Position numbers and translations under genes: made by a program. Positions 27,431 to 34,573 of a stretch of 64,000 nucleotides of DNA are shown here, piece by piece. Under the pieces are notes generated by a model. That model was not told the DNA's origin, searched no databases, and saw only the letters and a list, made by a program, of their open reading frames with translations. Positions within the stretch are counted from its first letter, which is position 1, and every line of letters begins with the position of its first letter. The DNA comes from Kofleriaceae bacterium (lineage in GTDB: Bacteria > Myxococcota_A > Polyangia > Haliangiales > Haliangiaceae): contig JABFXX010000408.1 in the NCBI GenBank assembly GCA_013368795.1, positions 32,553 through 96,552 of the forward strand. Direction: 5' to 3'.

Positions 27431-28093
27431 TTAATTAAGCGGCCGAATATCGCGATGTTCCGTGCCTGTCGCACGATCGAGCAGGCGCCGTTTATCGCCT
27501 TGCTGAAGCCAGATTCCGTGCTCGTCGACGCCGCCCGCGGTGATCGGATCGGGACCTAGGTCGACCTTCCAGACGCCCTTGCCGGTGTGCAGATCGATCG
27601 CGATGATCTGGTTCCAGTCGCGGCCGCCGACGATCTCGTAGCTGCGCGCGTAGTCGGTCAGCGTGATCGGCCCCTGTGGCTGTGTCGTGATCGGCTCGTG
27701 CTCGGGCGCGAGACGAAGGGCGCCGAGCTTGGAGGCGTTGCTGCGCAGGAACGAGAACACCTCGGCGCGCGTGTCGCGCTCGACGCGCACGGTGACCGCG
27801 AGGTCACTCCACGCGACGCCGGGGCGGCCCGGCCTGCCCGCATAATGAGGGATCAGGGCCTGCCACTTCACCGTGTCTCCCTCGCGCAGCTCGAGGAACG
27901 AACGATCGCCGCCTTCCTCGGCGCGCACGACGACCGAGTGCTGCGGATCGATCGCGAACGTGTCGATCACCGCACCCGCGCGCGGCCGCACGTGCTGCAT
28001 GTACCAGATCGCGATCGCTGCCACCGCGGCTCCCACGATCACGATCGCGGGACCGAGATAGCCGAGCCAGCGCGGCGCGCGCGACGTGGCCAT
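27431..28093 (-). CDS. Membrane-anchored protein of unknown function
   Basis: Protein of 220 residues with one N-terminal transmembrane helix (about 10-31, LGYLGPAIVIVGAAVAAIAIWY), the rest probably periplasmic. The C-terminal half has phrases typical of PQQ-like beta-propeller blades (IIAIDLHTGKGVWKVDLG, GIWLQQGDKRRLLDRATGTEHRDI), but there are too few for a full propeller. Function unknown. Its ATG overlaps the TGA of the upstream zinc-ribbon gene by one base (TGATG), so the two form an operon. Confidence 0.7.
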   Translation of the reverse strand: MATSRAPRWLGYLGPAIVIVGAAVAAIAIWYMQHVRPRAGAVIDTFAIDPQHSVVVRAEEGGDRSFLELREGDTVKWQALIPHYAGRPGRPGVAWSDLAVTVRVERDTRAEVFSFLRSNASKLGALRLAPEHEPITTQPQGPITLTDYARSYEIVGGRDWNQIIAIDLHTGKGVWKVDLGPDPITAGGVDEHGIWLQQGDKRRLLDRATGTEHRDIRPLN

Positions 28094-28611
28094 CAGCTCT
28101 CGCTGACCGGTTTACCGCCGGCCGTGTTCGAGTGATCGAACGGCTTGGGCCGCTCGAGCTTCTGGGCGGGCGCGCCGCTCTCCTTGCTCTGGACGAGCAC
28201 GCGGCGGCCGCTCGCGAAGAACACGGTGACCTTGCCCGGCTCGGATACTTCGACGACGCCCTGGCCAAAGCTCACGTGCTCGATGCGCTCACCGACCTCG
28301 AACTTGAGGCTCGCCGCGTACTGGCGGGTCGGCTTGGTGAGATCCGCGGCGACGGCAGGCTTCTCGAAGCGCTCGACGGGCGCCTTCTCGCCCGACGTCA
28401 TGCCGGAGTTGCGGGGAGGCTTCGGCGCGAACGCCGACGGCATCCTCTTCTCCTTCGGTTGACCGTGCGGCGACTTGAAGCGGTGGTAGCCGCCACACTG
28501 CTTGCACTGCACCTTGACGATTTGCTCGCCTACTTTTGCGACGACAACATGCCAGACGTCTCCGCACTTGGAGCACAGGGCTTCGACATCAGCTCCAACA
28601 GCGGCGCTCAT
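28093..28611 (-). CDS. Zinc-ribbon and Tudor-like domain protein
   Basis: Cytoplasmic protein of 172 residues. The N-terminus has a zinc ribbon with C13/C16 (CSKC) and C36/C39 (CKQC). A Pro/Lys-rich linker leads to a beta-barrel segment at about 97-145 (FEVGERIEHVSFGQGVVEVSEPGKVTVFFASGRRVLVQ), resembling the Tudor-like tail of UvrD/PcrA and CarD-type RNA polymerase-interacting domains. It may therefore contact RNA polymerase or nucleic acid; this is inference from the GxGVV...VxF pattern. The short form starts at ATG 28611 and is in an operon with the membrane protein downstream. Confidence 0.68.
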   Translation of the reverse strand: MSAAVGADVEALCSKCGDVWHVVVAKVGEQIVKVQCKQCGGYHRFKSPHGQPKEKRMPSAFAPKPPRNSGMTSGEKAPVERFEKPAVAADLTKPTRQYAASLKFEVGERIEHVSFGQGVVEVSEPGKVTVFFASGRRVLVQSKESGAPAQKLERPKPFDHSNTAGGKPVSES

Positions 28612-28656
28612 GCGCGGTGTTATAGCAGAACCAACTCGTGCTAAAGCCCCGATGGC

Positions 28657-29580
28657 ATGAGTCAGGCCGCCGCAGATCAGCTCGTGAGCGAGGGGAACGA
28701 TTTGTTCCGCGCCGAGCAGTTCGCCGAGGCCATCACCCGCTTCGAACGCGCGGTGAACGTATTTCCGCACCACGCCCTTGGCTGGCGTGGGCTCGGACAC
28801 GCTCTGCTCTGCCTCGGCAGGCCTCACGAGGCGGCGCGCGCCTTCGATCAGGCGATCGGCCTCGCACCGACCAGCGCGACGGCGCTGTGGGGCGGCGCGC
28901 TCGCCCATGCCGAGGTCGGCAACAAGGTCATCGCGAAGGATTATCTGAAGCGCACCCTCGTGCTCCAGCCCACCTGGCTGACGATGGCGCTCGGCGTGCC
29001 GGCGCTTGCGAGCTTCCTGCAGGTGTCGTCGCGCGCGTCCGAGATGCTCCACAAGATCTTTGGCCCGTTCTCTTGCAAACGCTTCCAGCACGCGCTCGAC
29101 GACACGCGCGCGATGGAGGTCGGCCGGCTCGCGAACGTGCCGACCAAGGATCAGTTCACGTTCGTCAGCGTCGGCCTGTCCAACGCCGAGTGGGCCGAGG
29201 CCGAGCGGCCGCGCGTCGAGCTGGTCATGACGTCGGCGGTCGACCACGAGGCCTGTCCACAGATCCTCGCGAACCTCGCGTTCCACCTCGCCGAGACCAA
29301 GTTCTTCCCCGAGCCGGGCACGATGGTGCGCGACACGGTCGCCGCGCTGCGCGCCGGCGAGCTCTCGGAGCGGCTGCCGCACGTCTACATCCAGTCGCCG
29401 CGCTACCTCGGCATCGATCTGCCGATCGACGAAGGTCCGCCGGCGATCACGCTCGCGCAGGTCGTGCCGATCAGCGAGTCCGAGTATCAGCTGTGGCGCG
29501 AGGTCGGCCCGGCGGCGTTCGAGCACTCGCTCGTCCAGCGCCGCATCGACATCACCGACCTGCGGCGCACCGGGATCTAA
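28657..29580 (+). CDS. TPR and suppressor-of-fused-like domain protein
   Basis: Protein of 307 residues. Residues ~1-110 hold about three tetratricopeptide repeats (LVSEGNDLFRAEQFAEAITRFERAV, ALGWRGLGHALLCLGRPHEAARAFDQAI). Residues ~120-300 look like a suppressor-of-fused (SUFU) domain: FVSVGLSNAEW...RVELVMTS, ILANLAFHLAET...PGTMV, IDEGPPAITLAQVVPISESEYQLWRE. Bacterial SUFU proteins are known mainly as immunity proteins to polymorphic toxins, but no toxin gene is adjacent here, so an orphan immunity or general protein-binding role is possible. No signal peptide, so it acts in the cytoplasm. Its TAA overlaps the convergent gene stop by four bases. Confidence 0.78.
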   Translation: MSQAAADQLVSEGNDLFRAEQFAEAITRFERAVNVFPHHALGWRGLGHALLCLGRPHEAARAFDQAIGLAPTSATALWGGALAHAEVGNKVIAKDYLKRTLVLQPTWLTMALGVPALASFLQVSSRASEMLHKIFGPFSCKRFQHALDDTRAMEVGRLANVPTKDQFTFVSVGLSNAEWAEAERPRVELVMTSAVDHEACPQILANLAFHLAETKFFPEPGTMVRDTVAALRAGELSERLPHVYIQSPRYLGIDLPIDEGPPAITLAQVVPISESEYQLWREVGPAAFEHSLVQRRIDITDLRRTGI

Positions 29581-30179
29581 GGAGTGAACGTCGCGGTCAA
29601 GGTCGCGGTGCCGAGGTTCGCCGCGGTCGCGGTCGTCACGACCTGATCCTTCGTCGTGGTCATCGTCGCGCCGTTCAGTGTCGCGGTGCCGAGCGCGTAG
29701 ACCTTGAACTGGTACATGTGCGCGTTCGGCGGGCACGGTCCGGCGTAGCCGCGCTGACCGGAGTAGTTGTTCGTCTGGTGCGCGCCGGGCACGTCGGTCG
29801 GCGCGTAGACCTTGTCGACGTCGGCGGGCAGGCCGGTCGCCGTGCCCGGGATGTCATAGATCGACGAGTGGACGAGGCCGTTCGTCAGATCCGTCAGCAC
29901 GACCGCGAAGCTCATCGTTCCCGTCGGCACGTTCGCGAACGCGAGCTCGGGCGACTGGTTCATGCCGCCGCGGTTCGTGCACACGTGCGTCAGCGGGATC
30001 GCGCCGCCCTCGGTGATCGTCGGGCTCGTCAGCGTGAACGTGCCGGTCGACGGCGGCGCATCCATCTGCACCGCGGCGTCAGAGCCGGAGCCCGAGCCGG
30101 CGGCATCGATCATGGCGTTGCCGCCGCCGTCGTCACCGCCACAGCCTGCGAGGAGCGCGATCGCGAGGAGTGTCCGCAT
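29577..30179 (-). CDS. YbhB/YbcL (PEBP-like) family lipoprotein
   Basis: Lipoprotein of 200 residues (MRTLLAIALLAGCGG, Cys13) with an Asp/Gly/Ser-rich linker and a phosphatidylethanolamine-binding-protein fold. The domain shows FTLTSPTITEGGAIPLTHVC, NQSPELAF, SFAVVLTDL, HSSIYDIPGT and GYAGPCPPN...YQFKVYALG. YbhB/YbcL proteins are small periplasmic or cytoplasmic proteins of unclear ligand. I start at ATG 30179 because it gives the signal peptide directly; a codon seven residues upstream is also possible. Confidence 0.88.
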   Translation of the reverse strand: MRTLLAIALLAGCGGDDGGGNAMIDAAGSGSGSDAAVQMDAPPSTGTFTLTSPTITEGGAIPLTHVCTNRGGMNQSPELAFANVPTGTMSFAVVLTDLTNGLVHSSIYDIPGTATGLPADVDKVYAPTDVPGAHQTNNYSGQRGYAGPCPPNAHMYQFKVYALGTATLNGATMTTTKDQVVTTATAANLGTATLTATFTP

Positions 30180-30242
30180 GCGCGGACGATACGACAGCAC
30201 CGCAAGCAGCGACGGGTTTCGCCGCTGCGAGCCGCTAACAGG

Positions 30243-31886
30243 CTAGCGCCACTCGGCGTCGAGGCTCACGCCCTGGTCCGTCACCGACGAGTCGGAGACG
30301 AAGCGCAGGTAGTGATACTGGCCGGGCCACTCGTCGGCGAGCGCGGGACCCGACGAGCCGGTGTACGTCTTCACCTTGACCCACGCGCCGTTCTTCCACG
30401 ACCACACCTCGAGCTTGTCGTAGTTGTTCTCCGTCTTGAACCGCACGCTGCGGAGGCGAAGCGCCTGCGCCTCGGCCGGCAAGTAGAGCTCCTTCCACAC
30501 GCTCATGTTGTTCGTGTACGGGCTCGTCGTCTCGAAGTGGCCGTCCGCGACGGCGCGCCACTGCGAGCCCGCCTGCCACGCGCACGCGTTCGCGTTGCAC
30601 GCCCACGCGCCGACCACCGCAGGGTGCGCGAGGCCGTTGCAGTCGGCCGGCGCGTCGCAGTAGTTCGCGGCGACGCACGTGCCGCCCGCGTCGGGATGCG
30701 GATACATGAACGTCGACACGCCGAAGCGGCACTTGTAGTCATCGCCGCACGCGAGGCCCGCGAAGCCACCGCACGCGTCGCCGGTGATGCCGCACGCGTC
30801 GTCGTGCGCGACCGGCACGTTCGCGCAGGCCGCCTCGCAGCCGTTGCCGTAGGTGTGGCCGTTCGTGCCGCAGACCGGATCGTAGAGCGCGGGGCACACG
30901 CAGCCCTCGTCGACGATGCACTCGTTGTTGTCGCCGCAGGTGAAGCCGTTGCCGCAGGTCAGGCCGCCACCCGCGCCGCACGCGAACAGCGCCTCGAAGT
31001 CATCGATCAGCGACTGCACGGCGGCATCGTGCGCGCCCTGCGTCGCCGCGAACGTCACGGTGTACGAGCCCGCCTTGATCGTGAGCGAGTCGAGGAACGC
31101 AGTCGGTGCGACCGAGCGCGAGTAGCCCGCGCCCTGGAGCAAACCCTGCTGTGCCGCGCGGCGTACGAGCGCGGCGAGACGGACCGTATCGATCGAGCCG
31201 ATGTCGTCGGTGACCGCAGCGTCGGTGAGGCCGGGATGCGTGTACGACGCGGCCGCGCCGTGCGCGAGCTTCGTCGTGCGGTTGCGGCCGTTCGCGAGGT
31301 GATGCGAGACCTCGACGTCGCCGAGCGGCGCGCACACCGGCTGCTGCGGGCACTGGCAGGTGTCGGGCGCCTTCGCGATGTCGACGGTGCCATCGCCGCA
31401 CGCGGGCCACGCGATCGCCGGGCAGATCGGCGCGCCGTTCCACTCGATCTGATCGATCTCGAAGCCATGGCGCGTGATCGAGCCGTCGGTCTCGAGGCGA
31501 ACGTTCACGCCGCCGGCGATGTCGAACCAGCTCGACCACACGTTGTCGCGGTTGCCGTCGAACGACTGCTCGGCGCCGACCGACGGCTCGACGGTGACGA
31601 AGTCGTAGTTCGCCTCGGTGCGCAGCACCTTGAAGTGGAGGCGCGCGGACGTCGCGCACGACGGCAGGTTCGACAGCGACACCGCGAACGCCTTGTTCAC
31701 GTTGTTGCCGTACGGGTGCGGCGTCTGGACGTTCGTCGCGACGAGCTTCGCCGAGGAGTCGGCCTTGCTCGAGGCGCTCGGCACCGACGGCGGCTCGCTA
31801 TCGTCGACCTGACCCTTCGCGTCCTCTTTCCCCGGGCCCGCGCACGCGGCGAGGGCGATGAATCCAACAAAGCTAAGCTTGCGCAT
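30243..31886 (-). CDS. Lipoprotein with Kazal-type inhibitor and CUB-like domains
   Basis: Large surface lipoprotein of 547 residues (MRKLSFVGFIALAAC). The middle region (about 310-360) has a Kazal serine-protease-inhibitor pattern: CVCPALYDPVCGTNGHTYGNGCEAAC...C. Two similar beta-rich domains flank it, one at about 50-150 (TPHPYGNNVNKAF...FDIAGGVNVRLETDG) and one at the C-terminus (TSPYTNNMSVWKELYLPAEA...LRFVSDSSVTDQGVSLDAEW), which resemble CUB domains. At least twenty cysteines suggest many disulfides. It may protect the cell from its own or foreign proteases, which would suit a secreted-protease producer. Start at ATG 31886 gives the lipoprotein signal directly. Confidence 0.82.
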   Translation of the reverse strand: MRKLSFVGFIALAACAGPGKEDAKGQVDDSEPPSVPSASSKADSSAKLVATNVQTPHPYGNNVNKAFAVSLSNLPSCATSARLHFKVLRTEANYDFVTVEPSVGAEQSFDGNRDNVWSSWFDIAGGVNVRLETDGSITRHGFEIDQIEWNGAPICPAIAWPACGDGTVDIAKAPDTCQCPQQPVCAPLGDVEVSHHLANGRNRTTKLAHGAAASYTHPGLTDAAVTDDIGSIDTVRLAALVRRAAQQGLLQGAGYSRSVAPTAFLDSLTIKAGSYTVTFAATQGAHDAAVQSLIDDFEALFACGAGGGLTCGNGFTCGDNNECIVDEGCVCPALYDPVCGTNGHTYGNGCEAACANVPVAHDDACGITGDACGGFAGLACGDDYKCRFGVSTFMYPHPDAGGTCVAANYCDAPADCNGLAHPAVVGAWACNANACAWQAGSQWRAVADGHFETTSPYTNNMSVWKELYLPAEAQALRLRSVRFKTENNYDKLEVWSWKNGAWVKVKTYTGSSGPALADEWPGQYHYLRFVSDSSVTDQGVSLDAEWR

Positions 31887-31972
31887 ATTGATGCGCGCGC
31901 CGAGAGCAAGGACCGTTCCGATCGACGCGCTGCGCAACGCAGTGAAACCGCGCGCGTGATCACGGCGAAGCT

Positions 31973-31988
31973 GCGACGTCAGCGTCGC
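31973..31988. promoter_or_regulatory. Hairpin-forming inverted repeat in the divergent Kazal/DsbA region
   Basis: Six-base perfect arms (gcgacg / cgtcgc) around tcag lie in the 228-base gap between the divergent Kazal lipoprotein and the DsbA-like gene. It could be an operator or part of a leader hairpin. Apart from this, the gap holds the leader repeats described separately and no ORF with a believable start. Confidence 0.25.
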
Positions 31989-32021
31989 TGGTGGCTACTA
32001 GCCTTGTTGCCATAGCCGGCC

Positions 32022-32088
32022 GGGGACAGGGGCTCCACAGAATGCGCCGGAGGAGGCAAAAAGCGTCGTGCCAGGGGGAATGTCCCCT
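32022..32088 (+). promoter_or_regulatory. Competing inverted repeats in the dsbA-like leader
   Basis: The segment ggggaca (32022-32028) is complementary to tgtcccc (32081-32087). The second arm also pairs locally in agggg-gaatgt-cccct (32073-32088). The two pairings are mutually exclusive, and they lie just 27 bases before the dsbA-like ATG, so an RNA-switch-like leader is possible. In GC-rich DNA such matches can also be chance. Confidence 0.3.
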
Positions 32089-32114
32089 TGTCTCCAGCGG
32101 TTTTGCCCGCCAGC

Positions 32115-32969
32115 ATGCGCTCCGTGAAGACAGTCCTCCTTACCCTGATCAGCAGCTCTCTGCTCTTTGCCTGCCAGAACGACTCCAAGCTCGATGGCGG
32201 CGGCGGCGGCGCCCTCGAAGCGCGCGTGAAGAAGCTCGAGGAGCAGAACGCGAAGTACGCCGAGGCGCTCGACTTCCTGCAGAAGGTGTACGGCCAGCAG
32301 AAGGCGCAGCAGCAGGCCCAGGAGGAGAGCGAGCCCGATCCGAACGCGATGTTCGCGGTCGACATCGCGCAGAACGTCAAGGAGGGCTTCGTCGAGGGGC
32401 CGGCGAGCGGCGCGCCGGTCACGATCGTCGCGGCCGAGGACTTCGCGTGCCCGTACTGCGAGCGCGTGAGCGGCACGCTCGACGAGCTCGTGAAGGAGTA
32501 CGACGGCAAGGTCCGCGTCGTCTTCAAGAACATGGTCGTCCACCCGCAGGTCATCAACGCTCACTACGCAGGCTGCGCGGCCGCCAAGCAGGGCAAGTTC
32601 CAGCAGTTCAAGACCACGTGGTGGGAGAAGGGCTTCAAGGCCCGCAAGATGGATGACGCCAACATCGAGGCGATCGCGAAGGAGATCGGTCTCGACATGG
32701 GCAAGTTCAAGTCCGACAAGGACGGCGCCGAGTGCCAGGCGCTCGTCGACGCCGCCGTCAACGAGATGCAGAAGTTCAAGGTCAACTCGACGCCGACCCT
32801 GTTCGTCAACGGCACCCACGTCGGCGGCGCGCTCCCGAAGGAGGCGTTCAAGCAGATGATCGACGAGAAGCTGAAGGTGGCCGCGAACCAGCCCGAGTAC
32901 TACGATAAGGTGGTCATGGCGACGGGCGTGAAGCAGTTCAAGTCCAAAAAGGACAGCGCAACCAACTGA
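32115..32969 (+). CDS. DsbA-like thiol oxidoreductase lipoprotein (Cys form)
   Basis: Periplasmic thioredoxin-fold lipoprotein of 284 residues. The signal MRSVKTVLLTLISSSLLFAC lipidates Cys20. A short coiled-coil (about 33-72, EARVKKLEEQNAKYAEALDFL) spaces the enzyme from the membrane. The DsbA-like domain carries the active site CPYC at 112-115 in DFACPYCERV, a helical insert and the cis-proline segment NSTPTLFVNG. DsbA/DsbG-type enzymes oxidise or isomerise disulfides in exported proteins, which are abundant in this window. The next gene, 20 bases downstream, is a close paralogue with a TGA in place of the first active-site Cys. Confidence 0.92.
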   Translation: MRSVKTVLLTLISSSLLFACQNDSKLDGGGGGALEARVKKLEEQNAKYAEALDFLQKVYGQQKAQQQAQEESEPDPNAMFAVDIAQNVKEGFVEGPASGAPVTIVAAEDFACPYCERVSGTLDELVKEYDGKVRVVFKNMVVHPQVINAHYAGCAAAKQGKFQQFKTTWWEKGFKARKMDDANIEAIAKEIGLDMGKFKSDKDGAECQALVDAAVNEMQKFKVNSTPTLFVNGTHVGGALPKEAFKQMIDEKLKVAANQPEYYDKVVMATGVKQFKSKKDSATN

Positions 32970-32989
32970 TCTCTGGCAGGATGCACCCC

Positions 32990-33823
32990 ATGAAGCTCGC
33001 TTCTCTTCTGTTCGCGACGGCGCTCGTCGCGGGTTGTCAGAACGATTCCAAGCTCGACTCGACCGGTGGCGGAAATCTCGAAGCTCGCGTGAAGAAGCTC
33101 GAGGAGCAGAACGCCAAGTACGCCGAGGCGCTCGAGTTCCTCCAGAAGGTCTACAGCCAGCAGAAGCAGGCCCAGCAGGCTCAGGAAGAGAACGAGCCGG
33201 ATCCGAACGCGGTCTTCGCAGTCAACATCGACCAGAACATCAAGGGCGGGCTCGTCGAGGGTCCCGCGACGGGGGCGCCCGTCACAATTGTGGAAGCCTG
33301 GGACTTTGCTTGACCCTACTGCGAGAGGGTCAGTTCGGCCCTCGAAGAGCTCGTGAAGGAGTACAACGGCAAGGTTCGCGTCGTGTTCAAGAACATGGTC
33401 GTGCACCCGCAGGTCACGAACGCGCACCTCGCTGGTTGCGCGGCTGGCAAGCAGGGCAAGTTCCAGCAGTTCAAGAACGCGTGGTGGGAGAAGGCCTTCA
33501 AGGCCCGCAAGATGGATGACGCCAACATCGACGCGATCGCGAAGGAGATCGGCCTCGATATGGCGAAGTTCAAGGCGGACAAGGAAGGCGAGGAATGCAA
33601 GCAGATGCTCGCGGCTGACCAGGCCGAGCTGCAGAAGTTCCACGTCAACTCGACGCCGACGTTCTTCGTGAACGGTACGCACGTCGGTGGAGCGCTCCCG
33701 AAGGAAGCGTTCAAGCAGATGATCGACGAGAAGCTGAAGGCTGCGGACGGCCAGACCGACTACTACGACAAGGTCGTCATGCAGGGCGAGAAGCAGTTCA
33801 AGTCGAAGGGCAAGCAGCAGTAG
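32990..33823 (+). CDS. DsbA-like selenoprotein lipoprotein (UGA-encoded active-site residue)
   Basis: Paralogue of the preceding gene, 277 residues if TGA 33311-33313 is decoded as selenocysteine (Sec108). The signal MKLASLLFATALVAGC (Cys16), the coiled coil and the domain layout are the same. The active site reads DFA-U-PYCERV, against DFACPYCERV in the neighbour, so the TGA replaces exactly the N-terminal catalytic Cys. The frame stays open for 170 codons after the TGA with full conservation (FKNMVVHPQV, NSTPTFFVNG, HVGGALPKEAFKQMIDEKLK). A stem-loop suited to a bacterial SECIS follows. ATG 32990 is preferred; 32981 is three codons earlier. A nonsense pseudogene is the alternative, but the intact remainder argues against it. 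Confidence 0.82.
33325..33343 (+). promoter_or_regulatory. Candidate bacterial SECIS stem-loop
   Basis: Stem gagggtc / ggccctc (seven pairs, one G-U) closes a five-base loop agttc. The loop G-U falls at +20/+21 after the UGA, the same position as the SelB-contacting GU in the E. coli fdhF SECIS as I recall it. The stem codons include AGG (Arg) and AGT (Ser), both unusual in this genome, where the Cys paralogue uses CGC and AGC for the same residues. This suggests selection on RNA structure. SelB binding is inferred. Confidence 0.72.
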
Positions 33824-33838
33824 TTTGCCGCAACGCCT

Positions 33839-33877
33839 GGTCCCACTCCGTGTCTAGAATCGGCACGGAGCGGGACC
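33839..33877 (+). promoter_or_regulatory. 14-base-pair hairpin covering the ribosome-binding site of the next gene
   Basis: Arms ggtcccactccgtg (33839-33852) and cacggagcgggacc (33864-33877) pair over 14 positions with one mismatch and an 11-base loop. It ends one base before ATG 33879 and buries the GGAG Shine-Dalgarno sequence at 33867-33870. It could terminate the DsbA operon or repress translation of the next gene until opened. No T-run follows it. Confidence 0.55.
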
Positions 33878-33878
33878 C

Positions 33879-34550
33879 ATGGCGATCATCTCGAGGATCA
33901 TCTTCGCGAGCACACTGCTCGCCGCTGGCGCAGCGCTCGCGCAGCCTCCCAGCGACACCGAGGCGCAGCCGGTCTACACACCGACTGTCGTGAAGGTGCC
34001 GAAGAGTCCGCTCGCGACAACCGAGCGGTGGGGAGGTGGCGTGCGATTGACCGGGCTCTCCGGCATCGGCGCGCTGCCGGGCGTCAACTACGGCGCCGAG
34101 GTCGCCGGCCACCTGCGGCGCGACGAGTACTTCGTCGAGCTCGCGCTCGGCCGGTGGAAGCCGCGCGACACGTACCTCGTCAGCGAGATGCCCGAGCGCG
34201 TCGAGCTCGGCCTCGATCTGTGGACGGTGCGCGCCGGCTGGGAGTCGATGAAGATGCCGCTGCGCGGCTGGCTGCTCGCCGAGGTCGGCGAGCTCGCGAG
34301 CGCGCGCCGGATGGCCGGCGTCGTCACGCGCATGATGACGGGCTCGACGCCCGACGATCGGCAGTGGCGTGCAGTCGGCGGCGGATTCGGCGTCGCGTGG
34401 CCGATGACGAACCAGGCGCGGCTCGTCGGTACGATGGAGCTCGCGATCCCGGTCAACCGCGAGAAGCTGATGCTCGATCGCGGCGAGGCCTACGAGCCCG
34501 ATCCACTGGCTGCGCGCTACTCGATCGGTCTCGAAGTCGGCTGGCGCTAA
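33879..34550 (+). CDS. Exported beta-rich outer-membrane-like protein
   Basis: Protein of 223 residues with a cleavable signal peptide (about 1-21, MAIISRIIFASTLLAAGAALAQ). The mature part has alternating hydrophobic strands (GGGVRLTGLSGIGALPGVNYGAEVAGHLR, YFVELALGRWKP, ERVELGLDLWTVRAGWE, ARYSIGLEVGWR) and ends in an aromatic-Arg, as many outer-membrane beta-barrels do. It is probably an 8-10-stranded barrel of unknown function. Its ribosome-binding site lies inside a strong hairpin. Confidence 0.7.
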   Translation: MAIISRIIFASTLLAAGAALAQPPSDTEAQPVYTPTVVKVPKSPLATTERWGGGVRLTGLSGIGALPGVNYGAEVAGHLRRDEYFVELALGRWKPRDTYLVSEMPERVELGLDLWTVRAGWESMKMPLRGWLLAEVGELASARRMAGVVTRMMTGSTPDDRQWRAVGGGFGVAWPMTNQARLVGTMELAIPVNREKLMLDRGEAYEPDPLAARYSIGLEVGWR

Positions 34551-34573
34551 CTTGTCGGGCTCGGGGGCACGGC

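Noticed and set aside
33311..33313. The TGA as a simple nonsense mutation (pseudogene)
   Set aside because: The downstream 170 codons are intact and conserved, the stop replaces exactly the catalytic Cys, and a SECIS-like hairpin follows. I kept pseudogene as the alternative but consider it less likely.
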